A stretch of 58,921 nucleotides of DNA from Christiangramia crocea (GTDB lineage Bacteria; Bacteroidota; Bacteroidia; Flavobacteriales; Flavobacteriaceae), in the NCBI RefSeq assembly GCF_022410465.1, contig NZ_JAJSON010000022.1:1-58921 (forward strand), given 5' to 3'. Shown here piece after piece: positions 44,171 through 52,610 of this stretch. The number at the start of each line of letters is the position of its first letter. Position 1 is the first letter of the stretch. A program made the translations under genes and the position numbers. The notes below the pieces were generated by a model. The model was given only the letters and a program-made list of their open reading frames with translations, was not told where the DNA came from and did not search any database.

Positions 44171-44178
44171 CAAAATTA
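44171..44178 (-). promoter_or_regulatory. Promoter -7 box (TAATTTTG) for cysteine desulfurase
   Basis: Minus-strand TAATTTTG begins 13 bp before the ATG and ends 5 bp before it, leaving almost no room for a 5' leader. No -33 at standard spacing. Confidence 0.4.
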
Positions 44179-44213
44179 AGGGAAATAAAATAATTTCCTA
44201 CATCGCTTCCTTA

Positions 44214-44236
44214 TAACTTTGATTCCCTTATTTTTG
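44214..44236 (+). promoter_or_regulatory. Two -7 boxes upstream of the TSP3-like lipoprotein
   Basis: TAACTTTG (44214-44221) and TATTTTTG (44229-44236) both fit TAnnTTTG. The second ends 13 bp before the ATG at 44250. They diverge from the box at 44171. Confidence 0.35.
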
Positions 44237-44249
44237 TTGAAAAAGCATC

Positions 44250-45254
44250 TTGATGAGACGTTTATTATTGGGCATATCCCTTTTAATTCTTTTAGGAGCC
44301 TGCGATGACGGGGAAATAATTGTTACCAGTTTCGATTTTGAGGACAGTACACTTCAATTCTGTGAAGGCACTAATAAGAATGTGATTTACGCAATTAACA
44401 ACAACGATGTTTTTGAATCTATTTCACTTGAGTTCAGCAGTAATCAACTGGACGTAGATGAAGATGGCAACCTTATTCCACCGGAAGAAGAGCAGATAAG
44501 TTTCACATTAACGGGAAATAACCGGGTGGTTTACCGCATCTATGATTCTGAAGTGCCAAATGATTATTTCTGTAATGTGGTCCCTCCCAGTTCGCCAGAC
44601 GTAATTGAAGAGTGGGTTAGCGGTACAGGAGCTACAGTTATAATAAATACAGATTTTATCGATGAAACGGGTAATGCCGACCCTGACGGAGATGGATTGG
44701 AAAACCTGGATGAAGGCTGGGATTCAACAGGTGAAGCTCATCAGGATACCGATGAGGATGGAATACCTGACTATCTGGATGTAGATGACGATGGCGATAA
44801 TGTGGAAACGGCAAACGAATTAGCTAATAGTGCTGGAGATCCCGTGAATGAGGCTGGATACCGGGACACTGACGAGGATGGCACTCCCAATTACCTGGAT
44901 AACGACGATGATAACGATAATGTTCTTACCCGGCTTGAAGTTGAAGAGGGAGATGAAGACAATCCTGCAGCTTTTCAGACTGCAGAAGGGATCTCCAATT
45001 ACCTTAACCCGGAACAGACGGCCCAGGTACAACATGAGGTATATATTTCACATGATATAACAAGAAATTACGGACTCCAGATCCTGATAAACAATCTTAA
45101 ATTTGAAAAACAGGATGGTTCCGGGGAATCTATTCAGTTCCAGACCTATAACCTAGGAAATCTGAATTCGAGGAATGTTGATTTCCCTCTTTGCCCAAGT
45201 CAGGACCCAACTTGTGAAAATGGTACCGAAGAGCAGGAAACTACTGAAAGCTAA
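44250..45254 (+). CDS. Lipoprotein with calcium-binding (TSP3-like) repeats
   Basis: 334 residues. The lipobox ends LLGAC and the following DDGEI is acidic, like lipoprotein export signals. The middle (about 150-230) has aspartate-rich repeats DPDGDGLENLDEG, DTDEDGIPDYLDVDDDGDN and DTDEDGTPNYLDNDDDNDN, which resemble thrombospondin type-3 calcium-binding repeats. The C-terminus is a beta domain without known motifs. Probably exposed on the surface and structural. Function unknown. Convergent with the Smr gene, which ends 5 bp later. Confidence 0.8.
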   Translation: MMRRLLLGISLLILLGACDDGEIIVTSFDFEDSTLQFCEGTNKNVIYAINNNDVFESISLEFSSNQLDVDEDGNLIPPEEEQISFTLTGNNRVVYRIYDSEVPNDYFCNVVPPSSPDVIEEWVSGTGATVIINTDFIDETGNADPDGDGLENLDEGWDSTGEAHQDTDEDGIPDYLDVDDDGDNVETANELANSAGDPVNEAGYRDTDEDGTPNYLDNDDDNDNVLTRLEVEEGDEDNPAAFQTAEGISNYLNPEQTAQVQHEVYISHDITRNYGLQILINNLKFEKQDGSGESIQFQTYNLGNLNSRNVDFPLCPSQDPTCENGTEEQETTES

Positions 45255-45258
45255 TATC

Positions 45259-45807
45259 TCAGGGGTTCTGTAAAATATAAACTTCGGTGGCTCCTAGTCC
45301 GTATTTTTGATAAACGGCATCATAGAATTTTATATTGGGATAACGACCTAAAAGGTATTCCAGTTCCATTTTCAGCACTCCTTCACCTACCCCATGAATA
45401 AATACGATTCTCTGTATCCGGTTGCGGATAGCAAACTCAAGTTTATGCCTGGCAGTATCCAGCTGTAAATTTAACAATTCATGATTGGTCATCCCTCTTG
45501 GAGACCTTATAAGCTGGTTCACATGGAGGTCTACCTCCATAGGCGGTTGCTTCTTATCCCTAGATTTGGCCCGACTTGATTTTGGCTTCTTGTCCGGTTT
45601 CTTTTCCTGAATCACTTCTTCAAAATCAAAATCTTCCAGGTCTAACTGATCAATATCATCCTGGATCTTTACTAATTGCTCCGCCGGGAAACTCATAATA
45701 AAACCATCCCCGGTCTTGATTTGCACATTCTCATTATCAACTGCCTGAACAATCCCACTTAGCTCATCGTCCAGCAACTCCACTTTATCTCCTGGTTTTA
45801 ACTCCAT
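45259..45807 (-). CDS. Smr-domain protein (DUF2027 family)
   Basis: 182 residues. N-terminal beta domain (DKVELLDDELSGIVQAVDNENVQI), a basic low-complexity linker (about 75-95, KPKSSRAKSRDKKQPP) and a C-terminal Smr domain with VDLHVNQL and the conserved HGVGEGVLK (IHGxGxG). Smr domains nick or bind nucleic acids. The family often accompanies MutS2-like functions, but this stand-alone protein lacks MutS motifs. It overlaps the upstream small membrane gene by 1 bp. Confidence 0.85.
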   Translation of the reverse strand: MELKPGDKVELLDDELSGIVQAVDNENVQIKTGDGFIMSFPAEQLVKIQDDIDQLDLEDFDFEEVIQEKKPDKKPKSSRAKSRDKKQPPMEVDLHVNQLIRSPRGMTNHELLNLQLDTARHKLEFAIRNRIQRIVFIHGVGEGVLKMELEYLLGRYPNIKFYDAVYQKYGLGATEVYILQNP

Positions 45808-46016
45808 TAATCTTCCTTCTTTTCATTCTCACTTTTATGATCATCTTTGGTAGCAACCCAAAAATTAGTTGCCCTATAGAGTCCCAACATAATAATTACA
45901 AGACCAATTATCTTAAAATAAGGGCTCACATCGTCAGCTGAAAGCGTATAAAGAAGTATTCCGCCTCCAACAACAATAAGCAAAGTATTTACAACCTGTG
46001 AATTATTCATTTTCAA
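45807..46016 (-). CDS. Small two-helix membrane protein
   Basis: 69 residues. Two predicted membrane helices (about 8-26 and 35-50), then a charged tail (TKDDHKSENEKKED). Its stop overlaps the Smr gene start, so the two are co-translated. Start at MKMNNS or, equally well, MNNSQ two codons on. Unknown function. Confidence 0.65.
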   Translation of the reverse strand: MKMNNSQVVNTLLIVVGGGILLYTLSADDVSPYFKIIGLVIIMLGLYRATNFWVATKDDHKSENEKKED

Positions 46017-46086
46017 TAAGTTAAATATTAAAAGAGCAAATTTTGAAATGCTTTATTTATTACATTTAGGCAAATTTATGGCTTTA

Positions 46087-47835
46087 ATGAAGCTTCCACT
46101 CCTTTTTTCGATGATTTTTAGCGCGAGCGGTCTTTACGCGCAATTATATATTGTTCCCTCGTCAAAGTCAGACAGCTATATCTATGCAAAAGATCGTTTG
46201 GTTTTTGTGCAAAATGAAATTCATTTAACTGAAAACAACAAAAAAGAGACCTCCCCCAGTATCTATTTAAGAAAAGAGGCACAGTTGCTTCAGGGAGCAA
46301 AAAATACCAATCAGAATAATGGGTCCGGTAAGATCTCCATTTTTCAGAAAGGAACATCAAACGCATATGATTATAACTACTGGGGCTTACCGGTTATGGT
46401 TAGCGGTAATATCAATCAAATCAATGATATTATTTATGAGCCTTTAAGCAATACTGGAAGCAGAAATGCAAAACTTATATCTGCGTTGGATGGAAACAGT
46501 GATCCTTTAAGTATCTCCAACCGTTGGATCTATTCTTTTTCGGGTAGCAATTATTCGAACTGGCTTTATGCAGGCGATCATTTTGACCTGGAGCCGGGAG
46601 AAGGATTTACTATGAAAGGCGTAAATGGTACCAATCTTAATGAAATTGAAGGACAGGCCATAAATACGGGATCTGCTCAAATATATGATTTCCGGGGACT
46701 ACCGAATGACGGAAGAATTGAATTAGCTGTTAGAAAAGACCAGATCCTGCTTGTTGGAAATCCATACCCTTCAGCCTTAAACCTGGATAAGTTTCTTACC
46801 GAGAATACCTCTTCCACCGGAATCGCCTATTTCTGGGATTCAAAAAAGGATGGAAACTCTCACTATCTGTCAGATTATGAAGGAGGCTATGGGACCTATT
46901 CGCCGGGAGCAGGAATATATGTTCCTGCTATTTTCAGAAAATATCCTGATGGGACGGAGACCGGCACCAGTGGGCAGATGTACCCTCGAAAGATCAGTCC
47001 GGTAGCGCAGGGATTCATGATAATAGGGAAAAGTGACGGAAAGATATCCTTCCAGAATTCACAACGTGTCTTTCAAAAAGAAAATCCCAGCATCTCACAG
47101 TTCAAAAGTCCTGAAGCTGTTATGCCTTCTTTGAGATTGAATATAGAAATTGATTCTACATACATCAGGCAACTGGTCCTGGCCTTAAGAGAGGATGCTA
47201 CTCCAGATGAAGATCACGCCATGGATGCCCGGAAAATAGATACTGCCCCCAGTGATGTATGCTGGTCTCTTTCAGGTGAGCCATACACTATAAATGTTAG
47301 GCCTAAAGCAGATGAGGAGCTTATTCCGTTAAAAATACTACTCGATAAAGAGACCGTTCTTAAGTTTTCAATCGGAGAGCTCAATAATTTCAATCCGGAT
47401 CGTTTGTTCATTTATGATTCTAAAGACGACCTGTATTTTGGTATTAAAACGGGGTATTTAAAAATGAGTCTGCCAAAAGGAGATTACGCCCAAAGATTCT
47501 TCTTAAGCTATATCGAAAAACTCCCGGTTAGCAGGTCAGATCCTGAGTCGCCAGAAGGGTTTAAGCCAAAACCACCCAATATCCTGCTTAATACCATTGA
47601 TATTTTCCAGAACAACAAAGAAGATCAACTAGAGGTAAAAGTTCTGTATGATTCAGGAATTAGTAATTTCAGACTATATGACCTGAATGGAAAAATGATC
47701 TTCAGTCAAAATTTTAAAGGAGTTCAGAAAGAATTTAAGCATCCTACCGGAAATTTAGGGAATGCTGTTTATATTGTAAAGGTAAATACAACAGATAAAC
47801 GGGAACTAACCAAAAAGATAGGTATTAAGAATTGA
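46087..47835 (+). CDS. T9SS type A sorted secreted protein
   Basis: About 582 residues from the chosen ATG at 46087, giving a normal signal peptide (MKLPLLFSMIFSASGLYAQ). Upstream in-frame ATGs at 46048 and 46078 would add up to 13 residues, but a TACATTTA -7-like box at 46061-46068 makes transcripts covering the first unlikely. The body is a large beta-rich domain found in T9SS cargo (YDYNYWGLPV, LVGNPYPSALNL, AQGFMII). The C-terminal ISNFRLYDLNGKMIF, YIVKVNTTDKRELTKKI is the type A T9SS sorting domain. No catalytic motif is recognised. Overlaps the DUF2752 gene by 4 bp. Confidence 0.88.
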   Translation: MKLPLLFSMIFSASGLYAQLYIVPSSKSDSYIYAKDRLVFVQNEIHLTENNKKETSPSIYLRKEAQLLQGAKNTNQNNGSGKISIFQKGTSNAYDYNYWGLPVMVSGNINQINDIIYEPLSNTGSRNAKLISALDGNSDPLSISNRWIYSFSGSNYSNWLYAGDHFDLEPGEGFTMKGVNGTNLNEIEGQAINTGSAQIYDFRGLPNDGRIELAVRKDQILLVGNPYPSALNLDKFLTENTSSTGIAYFWDSKKDGNSHYLSDYEGGYGTYSPGAGIYVPAIFRKYPDGTETGTSGQMYPRKISPVAQGFMIIGKSDGKISFQNSQRVFQKENPSISQFKSPEAVMPSLRLNIEIDSTYIRQLVLALREDATPDEDHAMDARKIDTAPSDVCWSLSGEPYTINVRPKADEELIPLKILLDKETVLKFSIGELNNFNPDRLFIYDSKDDLYFGIKTGYLKMSLPKGDYAQRFFLSYIEKLPVSRSDPESPEGFKPKPPNILLNTIDIFQNNKEDQLEVKVLYDSGISNFRLYDLNGKMIFSQNFKGVQKEFKHPTGNLGNAVYIVKVNTTDKRELTKKIGIKN

Positions 47836-48125
47836 CGAATATCCAGGAATATATGTTGCCATGTCTCAACAAGACCCTGTTTGGTGTTGAATGTACTGGC
47901 TGTGGGGCACAACGAGCAGCTGTGTTACTTTTTCAGGGTAAATTCACCGATGCTTTCTTTATGTATCCGGCAATATACAGCCTGGTTATTTTACTGGTTT
48001 TTTTGCTATTTAATCTTTTTTATAAATTTAAATATGATTACAGCATAAAGATGGGGCTCATCATTTTTAATGCAGTTATCATCGCTATTGCTTATGTAAT
48101 TAAGATGACTCATATTTTCAACTAA
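47832..48125 (+). CDS. DUF2752 membrane protein
   Basis: 97 residues from a TTG start that overlaps the preceding stop by 4 bp; an alternative ATG is at 47853. PCLNKTLFGVECTGCGAQRAA holds the family's conserved CxGCGxxR motif, followed by two membrane helices (about 45-65 and 74-92). Function unknown. Coupled to the T9SS cargo gene by overlap and followed 17 bp later by another small membrane gene. Confidence 0.85.
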   Translation: MTNIQEYMLPCLNKTLFGVECTGCGAQRAAVLLFQGKFTDAFFMYPAIYSLVILLVFLLFNLFYKFKYDYSIKMGLIIFNAVIIAIAYVIKMTHIFN

Positions 48126-48142
48126 CCAATTAAAACCATTTT

Positions 48143-48469
48143 ATGGAAAAAAAAGAATTACCCAATTCCACCCTTATTTTAGTATTCGGTATTTTATCAA
48201 TTATTGGCTGTTGCTGCTACGGAATCCTGGGTGTTGTCTTCGGAATAATTGCTCTTGTAATGTCTAACAGAGCCATTGAGATCTATAGTGCAAACCCCGA
48301 ACTGTATACAGGTTATCAGAATGTAAAGACCGGAAGAATACTGGCGATAATAGGTTTGGTATTAAGTGCATTAAGTATAATTAGTTTAATAGTCAGCCTG
48401 ATACTCTACGGAGGATTTGGAGGTATTTATGAAATGCAGGAAGAGATCTTAAGAGAGTATGGAGGATAA
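48143..48469 (+). CDS. CCC-motif small membrane protein
   Basis: 108 residues. LVFGILSIIGCCCYGILGVVFGIIALVMSN has three adjacent cysteines in the first membrane helix, the mark of the CCC-motif family, followed by a second helix (IGLVLSALSIISLIVSLILY). It belongs to the DUF2752 operon direction. Unknown function. Confidence 0.85.
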   Translation: MEKKELPNSTLILVFGILSIIGCCCYGILGVVFGIIALVMSNRAIEIYSANPELYTGYQNVKTGRILAIIGLVLSALSIISLIVSLILYGGFGGIYEMQEEILREYGG

Positions 48470-48491
48470 ATTATAAACTGGTTAATAATAG

Positions 48492-48519
48492 AAAAATCCC
48501 GCTTTTGGCGGGATTTTTT
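48492..48519. terminator. Terminator of CCC-motif gene / rocD
   Basis: AAAAATCCCGC pairs with GCGGGATTTTT around TTTTG, bidirectional between convergent genes. Its stem core matches the terminator at 9150-9176. Confidence 0.88.
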
Positions 48520-48539
48520 ATTCAATATACTCTTATACA

Positions 48540-49823
48540 CTATTTTTCAAACTGCTTCAGAGTCCGGATAATAATATCCACACAATCCCTTAATTGTTCT
48601 TCGTTCATTACTAAGGGAGGGGCAAAACGAATAATATTTCCGTGAGTAGGCTTAGCAAGCAATCCGTTTTCCTTTAAAGCCAAACAAATTTTCCAGGCAG
48701 TTGAACTCTCAGGGGAATCATTTATAACTATTGCATTAAGCAAGCCACGACCTCTAACAAGATTCACAATATTGGATTCCCTGATATAATCATCAAGTAG
48801 TCTTCTGAAGAGCTTTCCTAATTTTCTCGCATTCTGAGTAAGGTGTTCATCTCTTACAACATCAAGGGCTGCAACGGCCACAGCCGCTGCAACAGGATTA
48901 CCACCAAAAGTGGAACCATGCTGACCAGGCTGGATAACATCCATCACTTCATCATCTGCCAGTACTGCTGAGACAGGATAATTCCCTCCGGAAAGAGCTT
49001 TCCCAAGTATGAGAAGATCTGGCCTGGTGTAGGTATCTCCCTGTCTTTCGCAATGATTCTCACAGGTACAATGTCCGCAAACGGCAAGCAATCCTCCGGT
49101 TCTTCCAATTCCCGTCTGGATCTCATCTGCCATAAATAGAACATTGTGTTTGTTACATATTTCTTTTGCTCTTTGCATATAATCATCAGCAGGGGTATAA
49201 ACTCCCGCCTCCCCCTGGATAGGCTCTACCAGAAATCCGGCAACACTCGGATTATTCTCAATCGCAGCTTCCAGGGCTTCAGGATCATCATAAGGAATCT
49301 TGATAAAGCCCGGTGTATATGGCCCAAAGTTTTTCCGTGCCTCTTCATCATTTGAAAAAGAGATAATTGTGGTGGTCCTGCCATGAAAATTGTTTTCGCA
49401 TACAATGATCTGGGCTTCTGTTTCTTTCACTCCCTTTCTTTCATAGGCCCATTTACGGGCGATCTTGATAGCAGTTTCCACCGCTTCAGCTCCCGTGTTC
49501 ATCGGCAAAAGCTTATCGAAACCAAAATATTCGGTTGCATATTTTTCATAAGCTCCAAGTATATCATTATGAAATGCACGCGAGGTAAGTGCCAGCTTTG
49601 AAGCCTGTTCGTGGAGAGCTTCCACGATCTTAGGATGACAATGTCCCTGGTTCACCGCTGAATAAGCCGAAAGAAAATCGTAATACTTATTGCCTTCCAC
49701 ATCCCAAACATGAACTCCTTCTCCCTTGCTTAATACTGCTGGCAAAGGATGGTAGTTATGAGCTCCATGTTGGTCTTCAAGTTTAATAGCTTCTTCAGAA
49801 GAATTAATTTTTGGTAATGGCAT
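48540..49823 (-). CDS. rocD: Ornithine--oxo-acid transaminase
   Basis: 427 residues. Class III PLP aminotransferase. GAHNYHPLPAVLSKGEGVHVWDVEG is the ornithine-aminotransferase start, then SLTSRAFHND-like, MNTGAEAVETAIK, FHGRTTTIISFS, and the PLP Lys275 in LILGKALSGGNYPVSA, followed by HGSTFGGNPVA. It converts ornithine to glutamate-5-semialdehyde in arginine catabolism. A cysteine-rich insert (CGHCTCENHCERQG) in the middle is unusual by my reading. Monocistronic. Confidence 0.92.
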   Translation of the reverse strand: MPLPKINSSEEAIKLEDQHGAHNYHPLPAVLSKGEGVHVWDVEGNKYYDFLSAYSAVNQGHCHPKIVEALHEQASKLALTSRAFHNDILGAYEKYATEYFGFDKLLPMNTGAEAVETAIKIARKWAYERKGVKETEAQIIVCENNFHGRTTTIISFSNDEEARKNFGPYTPGFIKIPYDDPEALEAAIENNPSVAGFLVEPIQGEAGVYTPADDYMQRAKEICNKHNVLFMADEIQTGIGRTGGLLAVCGHCTCENHCERQGDTYTRPDLLILGKALSGGNYPVSAVLADDEVMDVIQPGQHGSTFGGNPVAAAVAVAALDVVRDEHLTQNARKLGKLFRRLLDDYIRESNIVNLVRGRGLLNAIVINDSPESSTAWKICLALKENGLLAKPTHGNIIRFAPPLVMNEEQLRDCVDIIIRTLKQFEK

Positions 49824-49984
49824 GTAAAATCAGTTTATGTATTAGTGTTACGCAATTCCTTCTTTTTTCCCTTGAAAGAACAGGCGAAAAGGAGAGAAAT
49901 CATCCTGAATTTTGAATTCCTGCAAATTACTAAATGTTTGCTGAAAATATCAACCGCCCTTTCTTTAAATCTTGTTAATTATCC

Positions 49985-49992
49985 TATTTTTG
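49985..49992 (+). promoter_or_regulatory. Promoter -7 box (TATTTTTG) for rlmD
   Basis: A perfect TAnnTTTG ends only 4 bp before the rlmD ATG, so the mRNA would have virtually no leader. A TTG at 49972 is too close to be the -33 element. Confidence 0.4.
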
Positions 49993-49996
49993 CGCT

Positions 49997-51406
49997 ATGG
50001 GAAGAAGAAATAAAAACAAGCTTTTTACCGAAATTGAAGTGACCGATGCGGGTGCCAAAGGCAAGGCAATTGCCAAATCACCAGATGGAAGAGTGATCTT
50101 TATAGACAATGCTGTTCCGGGAGATGTCGCTGATGTTCAGACTACAAGGAAAAGAAAATCCTACTACCAGGGAACAGCTGTAGAATTTCATAAACTTTCA
50201 GACAAAAGAACAGAACCGGTTTGCAGGCATTTTGGAACCTGCGGTGGCTGCAAGTGGCAAAATATGGAATACCAGTACCAGCTGGAATACAAACAGCAGG
50301 AGGTAGTAAATAACCTCCGCCGATTAGGGAAAATAGAACTGCCGGAAGTAACGCCTATCCTGGGAAGTGAAAAGATATATTTCTACCGCAATAAAATGGA
50401 GTTTTCTTTCAGCGATAGTCGATGGCTTACTCAGGAAGAGATCCAGAGTGGAGAGAATATCGAAAACCGGAATGCTTTGGGATTCCATATCCCAGGCATG
50501 TGGGACAAGATATTGGATATCGAAAAGTGTCATCTTCAGGAGGACCCTAGCAATGCTATCAGGAATTTTGTAAAGGAATTCGCTACCGAAAACGGATTGG
50601 AATTTTTTAATACAAGAAATCAGGAAGGCCTTCTTCGTACACTAATGATAAGGACTTCATCTATCGGCGAGATAATGATACTCGTTCAGTTTTTTGAGGA
50701 TATTAAGGAACAGAGGGAGTTATTGCTGAATGCTATTGCTAAAAGATTTCCGGAGATCACTTCCCTTCAGTATGTGATCAATAATAAGCCGAATGATACT
50801 ATTTACGACCAGGAGGTGATATGCTATAAAGGTCGTGATCATATCTTTGAGGAAATGGAAGGTCTTAAATTCAAGATCAACGCCAAATCTTTTTATCAGA
50901 CCAATTCAGACCAGGCTTATAATCTCTATAAAATTACCAGGGATTATGCTAATCTGAAGGGAGATGAACTGGTTTATGATCTCTATACGGGAACAGGAAC
51001 CATTGCACAGTTTGTTGCGAAACAGGCTAAAAAGGTTATCGGGGTTGAGGCGGTACCGGAAGCGATCACAGATGCAAAAGAAAATGCTGAAAGGAACGGT
51101 ATTGAAAATACCGAATTTTACGTTGGAGATATGCGAAAGGTGTTCACCGAAAGTTTTATCAATAAACATGGTCATCCGGACGTTATCATAACCGATCCGC
51201 CCAGGGATGGAATGCATAAAGATGTGGTAGCCCAAATAATTGGTATATTACCAGAGCGTATTGTGTATGTTAGCTGTAATTCGGCAACGCAGGCAAGGGA
51301 TCTGGCTTTACTGGATGAACACTATAAAGTTACGGCTACCCGGGCAGTAGATATGTTCCCACAAACACATCATGTTGAGAACGTGGTTTGCTTAGAAAGA
51401 CGATAA
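49997..51406 (+). CDS. rlmD: 23S rRNA (uracil-5-)-methyltransferase RlmD
   Basis: 469 residues. An N-terminal TRAM domain (about 1-60) is followed by the 4Fe-4S cysteines CRHFGTCGGC and a later CHL, then the SAM domain with LYTGTGTIAQF. ITDPPRDGMH and the catalytic Cys in YVSCNSATQARDLALL follow, with the base HHVENVVCLE. It makes m5U in 23S rRNA (U1939 in E. coli numbering; the exact site is by family). It starts a three-gene unit with DUF6452 and DUF6048 genes immediately downstream. Confidence 0.93.
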   Translation: MGRRNKNKLFTEIEVTDAGAKGKAIAKSPDGRVIFIDNAVPGDVADVQTTRKRKSYYQGTAVEFHKLSDKRTEPVCRHFGTCGGCKWQNMEYQYQLEYKQQEVVNNLRRLGKIELPEVTPILGSEKIYFYRNKMEFSFSDSRWLTQEEIQSGENIENRNALGFHIPGMWDKILDIEKCHLQEDPSNAIRNFVKEFATENGLEFFNTRNQEGLLRTLMIRTSSIGEIMILVQFFEDIKEQRELLLNAIAKRFPEITSLQYVINNKPNDTIYDQEVICYKGRDHIFEEMEGLKFKINAKSFYQTNSDQAYNLYKITRDYANLKGDELVYDLYTGTGTIAQFVAKQAKKVIGVEAVPEAITDAKENAERNGIENTEFYVGDMRKVFTESFINKHGHPDVIITDPPRDGMHKDVVAQIIGILPERIVYVSCNSATQARDLALLDEHYKVTATRAVDMFPQTHHVENVVCLERR

Positions 51407-51925
51407 ATGAAAAGGTATACTTTTAATTTTTTACTTATTTGTTTTTTAATCGCCAGCAGTGGCTGTCAGCGTGACGACATCTGTCCTCAAAGCACCGATA
51501 CCACCCCATTGCTTATCATCAGGTTTTATGACAGTGAGGATCCGTCTGAGTTCAAGGCTCCTCAAAATCTAAGGGTGCGGTCACTTGGAAATGACACCAC
51601 CGCTGTTTATAACCGGTTTAGTCAGGACAGCATCGCTATTCCTTTAAGGACCGACCAGGATGTCACAGAATACATCTTCACCCTGAATACCCCTCCCGAT
51701 CCGGTGGAAGGTGAAGAGCCAGGGGAACCGGGAAATCAGGATATTTTAACCCTTAGTTATGGCCGCGAAGAAGAGTATCTGAACCGTGCCTGTGCTTTTA
51801 AGGTTAATTATGTTGGTTTAAAGATTGATGTAGAGAATGACGATGATAACTGGATCCAGGATATTCAGATTGAACAACCTAATGTTGAAGATCAAAACCA
51901 GTCCCATGTATCGATATTTTTCTAG
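51407..51925 (+). CDS. DUF6452 family lipoprotein
   Basis: 172 residues. The lipobox is ASSGC, followed by QRDDI, which resembles the K(D/E)2 surface-export signal with Arg in place of Lys. TTPLLIIRFYDSEDP is the family-like start of a beta domain of unknown function. It begins at the base after the rlmD stop and overlaps the DUF6048 gene by 20 bp. An outer-membrane or surface location is inferred. Confidence 0.82.
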   Translation: MKRYTFNFLLICFLIASSGCQRDDICPQSTDTTPLLIIRFYDSEDPSEFKAPQNLRVRSLGNDTTAVYNRFSQDSIAIPLRTDQDVTEYIFTLNTPPDPVEGEEPGEPGNQDILTLSYGREEEYLNRACAFKVNYVGLKIDVENDDDNWIQDIQIEQPNVEDQNQSHVSIFF

Positions 51926-52610
51926 CCTGTTTTTCATTCTTATTTTCTGTATCCCGGGTTTTGCTCAGGAAACACAGAGGATTACAGACACCGTTCGATA
52001 TAAAGAAAAGTACGGGATAAGAGTTGGCGTAGATCTCAGTAAACCCCTGCGGACTTTACTGGATGACAAATACACCGGCCTGGAACTGGTAGGCGATTAC
52101 CGGGTTTATAATAACTTCTATGCCGCCGCAGAAATAGGAAATGAAGAAGTAAGCTTTGAAGGTGATAATATAAAGACTTTAACCAAGGGAAGCTATATCA
52201 AGATTGGAGGAGATTATAACGCTTATGAGAACTGGCAGGACATGCAGAATGCCATTTTTGTGGGTGTTCGATACGGTTTTGCCACGTTTTCACAAACCCT
52301 TGACCAGTACAGGGTTTACACCTCTTCCAATTATTTCGGACCCGATATCCGGGAAGATGACAACGAGGTAAGCGGGCTTACCGCCAACTGGGCAGAACTG
52401 GTGGTTGGACTCAAGGTTGAAGTTCTCAACAATCTTTACCTTTCTGCGAATGTTCAGCTAAAAAGAAGGATAGGCCAGAACAGTCCTTCAAATTTTGATA
52501 ATCTGGTCATACCAGGCTTTGGACGCACCTATGACGGTAGCGAATTTGGAGCAGGATATGGTTATTCGATTTCCTACCTGATCCCTCTTTATAAGAAAGA
52601 AAGGGACTAA
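51906..52610 (+). CDS. DUF6048 family outer membrane protein
   Basis: 234 residues from the ATG at 51906, which gives a clean signal peptide (YRYFSSLFFILIFCIPGFAQ). An ATG 69 bp upstream (51837) adds a charged stretch that would spoil the signal and is rejected. The body is beta-rich (YGIRVGVDLSKPLRTLL, YAAAEIGNEEVSF, FVGVRYGFATFSQ) and ends near GAGYGYSISYLIPLY, as expected of a barrel. Always next to DUF6452 in the flavobacterial examples I recall. Function unknown. Convergent with the methyltransferase downstream. Confidence 0.8.
   Translation: MYRYFSSLFFILIFCIPGFAQETQRITDTVRYKEKYGIRVGVDLSKPLRTLLDDKYTGLELVGDYRVYNNFYAAAEIGNEEVSFEGDNIKTLTKGSYIKIGGDYNAYENWQDMQNAIFVGVRYGFATFSQTLDQYRVYTSSNYFGPDIREDDNEVSGLTANWAELVVGLKVEVLNNLYLSANVQLKRRIGQNSPSNFDNLVIPGFGRTYDGSEFGAGYGYSISYLIPLYKKERD

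Noticed and set aside
51837-51905. Upstream ATG for the DUF6048 gene
   Set aside because: It would put charged residues ahead of a clean signal peptide that begins at 51906.
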